A DNA stretch of 64,000 bases from Xylogone sp. PMI_703 (taxonomy: Eukaryota > Ascomycota > Leotiomycetes), in assembly GCA_021399445.1 (NCBI GenBank), contig JAJTUQ010000003.1:4464001-4528000 (forward strand). The letters are read 5' to 3'. How positions within the stretch are numbered: the stretch's first letter is position 1; each line of letters opens with the position of its first letter. The notes under the pieces were generated by a model that made no database searches, was not told the origin of the DNA, and saw only the letters and a program-made list of their open reading frames with translations. The position numbers and the translations under genes are program-made. Shown in pieces: positions 56,033 to 64,000 of the stretch.

Positions 56033-58122
56033 ATGATGGAATCTTACCATGAGCAGGAGGATCAGGAACAGGGGCAGGAGCAAGAACCCGCACCAACAGA
56101 CGACCAACAGCACTTCTCTGTATCAGATGATACCAATGAAGTGTCAGGCCCACCGACGCCTCCACCCATAGAAGAGCCTGATCAAGAGGCTGTGAATCGT
56201 GCCAAAGAATGGCTGATAATGGAAGTCCGTCGAGCCGTGCGAGAAGCCCGCGAGAGAGATATCCGCGCCCGTCTCGCGGGCCTCAATCCTCGCAATGGTA
56301 ACAATGCAGCGGATGTTGTAGACAGAGAAGAGTTTACTTCTGTACCCCTCAGAAATTCAGATGAAGATGAGGACGATGGAAAAAACGACATGGATATAGA
56401 TACTCCCGAAAAGGCGAGTATCAAACAGGTCCTCGCAAGCGGTGGTGTCCACCCATTCTGGAAGCATCCCGTCGACGGCAGGACCCTCCGCAAAGGCTTC
56501 GAAAAACGCATGACCCCGAGCCAACAAGAAAAATGGCTCCAATCCTCGGCTTCCTGGCCTGATACCCCCGCCAGCGAGTGGAAAGGCGTCAAAGTACTGG
56601 GCTTGGGTGGCTACGGTCTAGTAGGGCTTTGGAAGTACCTGGGATCCGATCCAAACATGCCCAAGGCAATTGTGGTGAAGCAAAGTCCGCACGTGGATCT
56701 CTCGCTGCAGCATGAGAGCGATTTCCTTGACATGCTGAATATCTCGGGGTCGAAGCATGTGCCGCGGTTGTTCAAGGGCTTCCACACGGAGGTAGGGACC
56801 GGGAGCTCGGATTGGGATCTGAAGGGGAAGCCGGTGTCGAGAATTTATTTGGAGTACTGTGAGCATGGCGACATGGCGGGGTTTATTCAAAGGATGTATG
56901 AGTGAGTTTATCCCCTCGAACCCCCCCCTTCTCATGGAAAATTTTCATATACTAACTTTCTGTCTGAAATATTCAGTCGCTATTCGACGCAGAATCCGAT
57001 GCCTGAAGCGTATATTTGGAGAATCTTCGAGTGTCTTGCTCTTGCGCTCTGCGTGGTTGCTCATGGGAATGAGAATCTGGAGGGACCGTCGTGGCAGACT
57101 GAGATGGTTCATTTTGATATCAAACCCCAAAACAGTAAGTGTTCCCCTGACGACGGATATTATAACAAAATGCTGATGTGTCATAGTTCTCATTGGCGCT
57201 TGTGATGACGAACATCCATATACTGGTGTTTTCAAGGTCGGTTTTTTCCCCTTTTCCCAGAAATGTACCTCTTCTTTTAAGTATTTTGCTGAGTTGATGC
57301 AATCTTAGTTAGCTGATTACGGCCTAGCAATGAACGTACCCAAAGACCAACCCCCTTCATTCCTCAGAGAACACACCCATAGAGGAACTCCAGACTGGAT
57401 GCCAATCGTAAGTACTCTCTACTCAGTGTCACAATTTTCATCTGTATGTTAACAAAGGCACTTCTCCACAGGACCAAATGCTCGAATACCCCATGATAAA
57501 CCGCCGTCACGGCACCCACACCAACATCTGGGTTGTCGCTCTCTGCATGTACTGCCTCATCATGCGCGGCCGCATTGCAGACACCAAGTCCCGACTCAAG
57601 AGGAAAATCTACGGCCATGTCTTCCTGACCGTCGGCACTCCCATCGAGCGAACAAAATACTCCCGCCACCTCAAGGATACAATCCTCTGGTGTCTTGCCG
57701 TGAACCCCGACGACCGGCCCGCACCGCGCCAACTCGTGAAACACATCCAGAACGTTATCAAGCTGCACTTCCCTGAGGCTCCTCCGCCGGAGCGACCTCT
57801 CCACGATGGAGATGACCCGTTGAATAGCCGTAAACCGTCTCAAGATGAGGATTCCTCTTCCCCGCTCTCGGATTTGGCCTATATGTTTGAAGGTATTGAT
57901 ATAGCGAATGTTGCGCCTGATGTGGGGATCCGGGGCAATCGGGAGCCAGAATCGGAAGAAAAGAGGTTTAACGGGGACATGGAGCTGCGCCCGAGGAAAT
58001 CTCTGAAGAGATCGCAGAGATATGGGTTTGAGGAGGAGGATGGTGAGGGAAAGGGTGGAGAAGGGGGGGGAGAGAGGAAGAATAAGAGGCGGAAGGTGAG
58101 TGCGACGAGGAAGTGGTGGTGA
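56033..58122 (+). CDS. atypical fungal protein kinase
   Basis: Five exons, 56033-56901, 56977-57134, 57187-57236, 57309-57407 and 57472-58122, give 608 aa. The N-terminal 150 or so residues are acidic and Gln-rich. The kinase domain follows: glycine loop GLGGYGLVGLW, IVVKQ with the ATP Lys, the catalytic loop HFDIKPQN (HRD is HFD) and LADYGLAM (DFG is DYG); activation end GTPDWMPIDQ lacks APE. The C-terminal tail is acidic and ends in a basic KNKRRKVS stretch, possibly a nuclear signal. Asp, Lys and Asn of the active site are kept, so it could be active. Such divergent kinases are common in Eurotiales and of unknown function. The intron-3 donor is GTCGGT. Confidence 0.85.
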
Positions 58123-58274
58123 GAGGAGGCCACGATCATGAATTGGATCATGAATGGGGACCCTTTATGGAATAAAATAGGAGAGGCGTGTAAGAGTATT
58201 CTTGTGGTAATATTAATGTAATGATAATCGTGAATTGTGATTCTACTCTCTTTGCAACTGCCCCTCCAGCATCG

Positions 58275-58754
58275 TCAAGAAACCGCAGCGACGACAAAAC
58301 ACGCCCACGCCGCCAAATCCACCGTCAAAGTCCGCACTAGATGGATCTTCAACCATCGCTTTAGATCTTCCGTGCTCCGACCCTTGGACTGATTATGAAT
58401 AATCGCCAACGTCGTCGGTCCTTCCGCGGGCACAAAGAGCAGATGACTCGCCGTGAACAGCGCTCCCGCAACGAACCACTTGCGCAACTCATCCGATAAA
58501 CCAGCGTGGTAGAGGTTGGCTACGGAAGTTGCGATGGAGATGCTGATGAGGCCAAGGACGCGCCACACGCCGTGGTGGAAGAAGGTGGTGAAATAAGATG
58601 GCAGGATATCATTGGATTTGGTGCAGTGGATGGGGTTGGTGAAGATGGAGAGGAAGAAGGATTGGTCGAGTGCGTACCAGAGGGAGCAGGTTGAGCTGAG
58701 AAGGGGAGCTATTCGCAGGAGGATGAGAGGGTCGTAGAGCTTTTTGGAGGCCAT
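58275..58754 (-). CDS. small four-TM integral membrane protein (DUF1772-like)
   Basis: Single exon, 159 aa, starting at ATG 58754. It has four hydrophobic segments (about 8-30, 60-82, 90-110, 135-157) and the phrases FFHHGVWRVLGL and RWLKIHLVRTLTVDLAAW near the end; the arrangement resembles DUF1772/anthrone-oxygenase-like small membrane proteins. No enzymatic role can be claimed. The gene converges on the kinase gene with about 150 bp between stops. Confidence 0.7.
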   Translation of the reverse strand: MASKKLYDPLILLRIAPLLSSTCSLWYALDQSFFLSIFTNPIHCTKSNDILPSYFTTFFHHGVWRVLGLISISIATSVANLYHAGLSDELRKWFVAGALFTASHLLFVPAEGPTTLAIIHNQSKGRSTEDLKRWLKIHLVRTLTVDLAAWACFVVAAVS

Positions 58755-59782
58755 GGCTTCTTGGTTGGCAGATGGAATAATTGATCAATCAGGCCAATCG
58801 ATTTATATTGGTCTTCTTGTCTCCAGTTTGTCCTCTTTCTAGTATGGCCAGTCGTCATCAGATGTCGATTCTTCGTAGAGAACCGTGCAAGTGGAAGGCC
58901 GTGATAATACGATATCATAATTAGCCACATGTAACACACCCACGAAAGGTGGCTATTATGTAGTAAGAAATCCTCCGATTTCCATCGACGTGAAGTTTAA
59001 GCGGCGAATAGGTGATGAAGCAAAAAAACCTACCGAGTGGATAGTAAATGTTAATTCCAGGCACTTGACTACTAACCTGCCACAGGCCAGCAAGATTGAA
59101 AGGCTCTGAAAACAAGGCTCCCTGAATATTCTTTTCCCTAGTTATGAAGACTTATAAACCGTCAAAATTTACCCAAGCCGTAGTTTAGATTTGGCATCTT
59201 CAATTTCTTGGATCCTGATAATTGCACCGACGATGCTGACTCGGCTCGGTGTATTCGGAGGATTTTGGCGATTGGACTCTTTAATACCTCCTGCGTACCG
59301 TGTGGGCGAGCTAGTTGATATCGAAGAAATGCTTGACGATAAAGTGCATGTTGTAAGACCATCAACGGTGTAATGTGGCTTCATCTAAGTTTGTTATGAA
59401 TCTCAGCTGTCATGAGTCAATCCAGGGGGCTTGTTGCCATGTTGTCAGCTACAGGTCAGTTAATAGGCCTAGGTGTAAACATTTCGTCAGAGGCAACGAG
59501 GCTACCATGCCCGCAATGTGAAACCTCTAGTTGGAAAATCGTATTAGAGCTCAAACACCGGCTTACACAGTTTGTATATAGTTGAGGCCTCTGTGAACTG
59601 TGATTTGGTAGTTGTACAGCTCCCCCGACCGGATTAGGTTCGGTGTATATGTGACCCGAGCCTACACGTGATTGGAGCTGATAGTAGCTTTATTTGATAG
59701 TGATACATAACCTTTTTAGCCAGTTTCATTATTATTATTTACAAAGTTCCTTGTCCCTTCCAATCCTAAAATCTACAGAGTC
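58755..59782. other. intergenic
   Basis: Promoter of the small membrane protein and 3' flank of the glycosyltransferase-like gene. Short open frames on both strands near 59190-59380 and 59411-59581 are not supported as genes. Confidence 0.45.
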
Positions 59783-61314
59783 TTAAGAAGCCGGAGCAGG
59801 AGCGCAAATCATCTCTTGCGCATACGCCCTATACCTCGATAACAAGTCCGTCCATGCTACCCCCTTTCCATCATGGGCACTATACTGTGGACGAAACGCA
59901 AAATGCACTGCCGCTGCCGAGCCGTCAACTACCACGTGTCTCCGTAACTCCCTGGGATACACAACGGTCAAGAAGTCCTCATCGTCCTGTTGCGGGAAGG
60001 GGAACACGTCTAAGATATCACGCCCACGGATGGCGAAGAAATTAATAGACAATCGTTTATATGCGTAGTCCCAGACGTCAAATCGATACCGCCATGTATC
60101 GCCCGCTTCGAGGTGCTGGAGAAAGGAATAATGGATCTGGGCTGCAGCTGCCCAATTATTGAGGCTGGGGCCGAATGGGTCGTACGTCAATGTAGAGACG
60201 GGCGTGTGTTCGATATCATAGATTTGGTTTGATTCGGCGCGAACAGGTAGCCAGCGATGGCCCTCGTAAGGTGCAGGTGCAGAGCCATTGGCGTAGAAGT
60301 CGGCAGGACCTTCGGGAGGACCGCTGTATGATGGGAGTTCAGATGCACGCCAGGATGGTTTAGGAGGTGGCTCTGCTCGGTTCATTTCCTGAGGAATTGA
60401 AATGAATAGTTAGCAATGAGAAGTCGCATCCAAGAGATAGCTGAGTTTGACATACAGGCCAGTAGGGTTTGTGAAGACCCATACTGTAATGCACCCACGA
60501 TAGCGCCGGGTTGTTGATTACGTTTGCAGAGACGGCAAAGTATTGTGGGTTTTCGAGCAGACGTTTGACAAGAGACGGAATTGTAGCGTCTTCGAAGAAT
60601 ACCTATAATACAATGACCAATTGTAAGCTCCATGTGCTGTGCAAGGACAATCCGATATCTAAGAAATAGTGAGACCAACCACATCGTCGTCGATCTTCAC
60701 GTAGACACTGTTTGGTTCAGTCACAGGCTCCCAACTACCCATCCACATCGGGCGACCAGTTTTTGACACATATTTCGAGTATCGCGGATTCGTCTTCAAC
60801 AGGTCATCGAGATAAGCCAAGTCGTCCTTGTCGTCGGTTTTGACCGAGAAGATGACTTGATCCAGTAGACCACCATTTTCTCTCAAGTTTCTCTGCCATA
60901 CGAAACACCCACACCTTCGTTAGTCCACTGCAAGCTCCCGGGTTCTTTTGCCTGAAAACAGCGGCTCGCTGGGTAATTGAGATGGGAAAATACCTTCAAG
61001 TAACAATCCAAAACCCTGACCAGATCTCTCCGGCCGAAGAATACCAGCCCAATCACCTTGACTCCGGGAGGGATAGCCACGTCGATTGCATGATGGCTAA
61101 AGCGGAAGCCGGACGGTTCTTGGACGGGGCGGGGAGCATGGCCTCCGACCGCATCGCCAAGGGAAGGGAGCGATGAGGACCACTGCCACTGGGAAGGTCT
61201 GAAGACATCGTGTTCGCGGCCCAAGAAGTAGGCGGTGGATAAGATTGTACACAAAAGAATGACGGCGAAGGAAATGTAGGTCGCTTGGGAGGGCGGTGGC
61301 ATGCGCAGCAACAT
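59783..61314 (-). CDS. type II membrane glycosyltransferase-like protein
   Basis: Four exons, 61314-60994, 60892-60680, 60602-60456 and 60388-59783, give 428 aa. The N-terminus has one signal anchor (about 13-32) after a short cytosolic part, then a lumenal domain beginning VKVIGLVFFGRRDLVRVL, with FSVKTDDKDDLAYLDD, and a DDD motif in VYVKIDDDVVFFEDATI, which resembles the metal-binding DxD of glycosyltransferases. The C-terminal half (WRYRFDVWDYAYKRLSINFF) has no assignment from me. Such fungal proteins are Golgi or ER residents; the sugar and acceptor are unknown. Donors GTATTT and GTTGGT are slightly unusual. Confidence 0.72.
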
Positions 61315-62644
61315 TGCAGCTTGGGTGGTGTTTAAGCACCGGTTACTACTGCAGGGCTCAAAGTAAGCGTAGCGATTCCCAGCGGTGGACTATAACATGG
61401 CGACAACGATCTGTAACGCAGCCTGAGTGATGGCTGCGATGGTTTTCTCAAAGGAGCGAAAAAGATAGGGAAGAGACTGAAGGAGGAAACAACAAGAGCG
61501 AGGGAAAGGTCGTGAATATGAAATAGGGGCCAAGCCACCGCAACCATTGCAGCCACCGCCCTTGCTGGAAATAATAATCAATAGCCTGCATTACTCCGGT
61601 GTAAGCAGAGCGCCCCAATGGAAGCTTGTTGGTCCGAATTGACGATAGTCCAGCCTGGCGCACAGTCTTCAGCCACCTGTTGGTTTGGTGCCATCGTGCT
61701 AATGAATAATGCGCGGAAGGATTTTACGAGATGTGCCGTTTGCGGTGCGACTATCTCCGTCAGAGTCCTCGTATGGTAGGTAAAAGCAGTCAGCCCCCAG
61801 AGCAACTACCGGTGAACAGGTGCCTCGATTTACTCGATCTATTAATAGAAAGGCTACATGTCGTACTTCATTCTATCGAGGCTATACACAATGGGAACTT
61901 GTTCTTGGTGAGTATTTTTAAAATATTTTCGCTCGAGTGTTGGTGTGTAAGTCACGTGCATCAACGGTCACATGCGTGCTAGACCTAATCAGGTGGGAAG
62001 TCCGTAACCTTAATACGAGCCAAGCATGCTAAGCTCCTCCTCGAGCCCCTCAGACCCTGAATCAGAGCCGTAGGTGTGGCGAGTGTGGTAAGCAAACCGC
62101 ATCTGCATAATAGTTATTCCGCTACCGAAACACCGAGCACAAAATTCCGGTACGGCATTAATAATTTAAAAGGTCCGGAGGCTTGGGTTACTAAATACAA
62201 CACCGATTTTAGCTTAACTTACCTTATTCCTAACTAGCTATTGGAAATCGATCAGTTTCCCTTCCTGATGGCTGGTATGGTAGTGGTTGTGACCATATTG
62301 CTACTTCTACAAGGTATGCTTCCTACGGTCACGGGCTACTAATTGGAGTACATCATTCCTTTCCCTTTAAACTGGACTCAGGAAAGTGACTAATAATTAG
62401 ACAGAAAGCCATCAGTATCCTTTCATTCAATTGGTGGTTAAAACGAACTCTACTCCTGGAGCCGAGGCTGTAACTGTTAACCCAGCCAAAACGCAGCACC
62501 CTAAACGGTAATGGCTTATGTTTCGTGTTTTAAAGACGAGAACTTTGCCAACAGATTCGCAGATCATTTATCCATATACATTTCTGGTCAAGCGTTATGA
62601 GAACTATTTATAATTATCTGTAATGGTCACCTAATCATACCAAG
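61315..62644. other. 1.3-kb intergenic
   Basis: Promoter of the glycosyltransferase-like gene (left) and 3' flank of the peptidase (right). A plus-strand frame at 61731-61982 is not supported. Remainder AT-rich. Confidence 0.45.
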
Positions 62645-64000
62645 TCAAGCGGGAATGTGCTCCTGAAACCAGCTCAGTAGCCTACAGCAGAAATCGATAT
62701 AGGCAGGAAATTTCCTTATTCCATGGCCTTCATTGGGATAAACGGAGACAACAGATTTTACACCGTGCTCCACTAAGGCGTTATGATACTGTATGGCCTG
62801 AGTTGGAGGTGTGCAGCGATCATCAGCTCCCGTAATCAGGAGCACAGGAGTCGGATAACGCCCAGCAAACATCAATGGGCTTCGATGATAATACGGGCCG
62901 TCCTTGGCGTACGGGTCAGCATTCAAGAAATCTCGATCGAAATAGCCAATATTGGAAGTGGTATGCTGCGAGACCCAGTCAGTGACGGGCGCAAGTGGTA
63001 CGGCAGCGCCAAAGCGATCTGTTTGAGTGATCAGCCATGCAGACATGAAGCCTCCATAGCTACCGCCAGTCACGCCCACGCGTGAAGCATCAGCAATCCC
63101 ACGGTCAATCATCGCTTCTACTCCTGAAAGCAAATCTTGGGCATCAGCTCCGCCCATGTCCCCATAGACGTGAGAGGTGAATTCATGCCCACGGGTCTTG
63201 GAGCCGCGAGGATTCGGGCTCAAGACCGCATATCCGCGGGCAACGAGTAAAGGTACAAACGGGTATCGCAGAGACCACTGGTTCCTAAAAGCTGAGGTTG
63301 GGCCGCCATGGATGTGTAGGACTAAGGGATGTGGTTTATTCCCAGTTGAGGGGAGGCACAAATACCCCTGAATCTCCAAGCCGTCAGGAGCAGTCCAACT
63401 GACCTGTTCGATGGAACCCATTTGAGTCTGGAGATACCGTGATCCTTCATGTTCTAAAGATGCTATGGTTTTTACGTCTCCTTTGTCTATCAGTGCTAAC
63501 TCTTGGTAACGCGTCCAACTCTCAAGTACCACTGCAAACCTATCCTCTGAAAGAAGGGTTGCTTGAGGATACCGATCACCACATGTCTCAGAGCTTGTCC
63601 ATAACTCTTTTATGCTCTGATCTCCTTTGACATCAATGGTGCCTGCAACAGTGTCCCACTCACGGAGACCTATGAAGAAAAGCTTTTCATCGTTCTGCCA
63701 GATCAGTTGAGTGGTATCAACCTTCTTAGCCTCGAGAATGGATGACGATCCATTTTTGATGTTGACAACCAATACTTCACCAGCGATGACCCCTCGATCA
63801 CTGTACAAACCCTCAATCACAGCTACCTGTGTAGCAGATGGGGAAACCACTGGAAGACCCATTTGGCGAGAGCTTCTATAAAGCGTTCGTTCTTTCCCTG
63901 TGTTGATGTCAATAATAGCCAACGTAGCCTTGTACCAGGCCCCTTCATCTGGTGTGGGCGAGACGATAGCTACGAGATCCTTGTTACCGCACCAGACTAC
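62645..64000 (-). CDS. S9 family serine peptidase, C-terminal part
   Basis: The frame is open to the right edge of the window and the start lies beyond it; the visible part is about 450 aa. The N-terminal end holds beta-propeller strands (TLYRSSRQMGLPVVS, QVAVIEGLY). The alpha/beta hydrolase domain shows LVLHIHGGPTSAF (oxyanion side), the nucleophile elbow GGSYGGFMSAW, the acid Asp in TGADDRCTPP and the His in NEGHGIRKF. The combination is typical of S9C peptidases (acylaminoacyl peptidase/dipeptidyl-peptidase 5-like), which remove N-terminal dipeptides or acyl-amino acids from short peptides. No signal peptide can be judged because the start is outside. Confidence 0.9.
   Translation of the reverse strand, partial: VVWCGNKDLVAIVSPTPDEGAWYKATLAIIDINTGKERTLYRSSRQMGLPVVSPSATQVAVIEGLYSDRGVIAGEVLVVNIKNGSSSILEAKKVDTTQLIWQNDEKLFFIGLREWDTVAGTIDVKGDQSIKELWTSSETCGDRYPQATLLSEDRFAVVLESWTRYQELALIDKGDVKTIASLEHEGSRYLQTQMGSIEQVSWTAPDGLEIQGYLCLPSTGNKPHPLVLHIHGGPTSAFRNQWSLRYPFVPLLVARGYAVLSPNPRGSKTRGHEFTSHVYGDMGGADAQDLLSGVEAMIDRGIADASRVGVTGGSYGGFMSAWLITQTDRFGAAVPLAPVTDWVSQHTTSNIGYFDRDFLNADPYAKDGPYYHRSPLMFAGRYPTPVLLITGADDRCTPPTQAIQYHNALVEHGVKSVVSVYPNEGHGIRKFPAYIDFCCRLLSWFQEHIPA

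Overview
The window looks like a chromosome segment of a filamentous ascomycete, most likely Eurotiales (Aspergillus/Penicillium type). The evidence is many short GT-AG introns (about 50-100 bp) with CTAAC/CTGAC-like branch sites, pyrimidine-rich leaders, and typical fungal families (HET-domain protein, CYP52-like-size P450s, DUF3468-type regulator, MFS pumps). No bacterial operons, tRNA, rRNA or CRISPR were seen. All exon structures were derived by hand from reading-frame continuity, splice-site dinucleotides and conserved family motifs.

Layout. 0-5.3 kb: the tail of a sugar transporter, a decayed beta-propeller-like pseudogene, a two-exon nitroreductase, and a block of two related inverted-repeat elements (3590-4874), one flanked by a 10-bp direct repeat. 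5.3-13.5 kb: an eight-exon cytochrome P450, the unfolded-protein sensor IRE1, and a GC-rich NmrA-like NAD(P)-binding protein. 13.5-22 kb: a gene-poor stretch, a CCC1/VIT vacuolar iron transporter, nested small repeats, a pirin and a lipid kinase. 22-35 kb: HET protein, PAPS reductase, a fungal regulator without a visible zinc cluster, and a five-exon SDR. 35-47 kb: allantoinase with clustered GATA sites upstream, 5-aminolevulinate synthase, a 14-TM MFS transporter, and cytosolic asparaginyl-tRNA synthetase. 47-64 kb: an asteroid/XPG-type protein divergent from a PRPP synthetase with a long insertion, a membrane-anchored aspartic-protease-like protein lacking catalytic motifs, an atypical kinase, a small four-TM protein, a type II membrane glycosyltransferase-like protein, and an S9 peptidase running off the right end.

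The genes do not form an obvious pathway cluster. Most are housekeeping functions (proteostasis, iron, haem, sulfur, purine nitrogen, tRNA charging, PRPP) interspersed with accessory genes. The most unusual material is non-coding: two long-terminal-inverted-repeat elements with GCATATGC-rich cores, and a second dispersed repeat family present at four loci, one copy interrupted by a third small element. Among genes, the notable ones are the apparently inactive transmembrane protease-like protein, a probable GC-AG intron in the PRPP synthetase, and microexons of 14, 14 and 23 nt in three enzymes.
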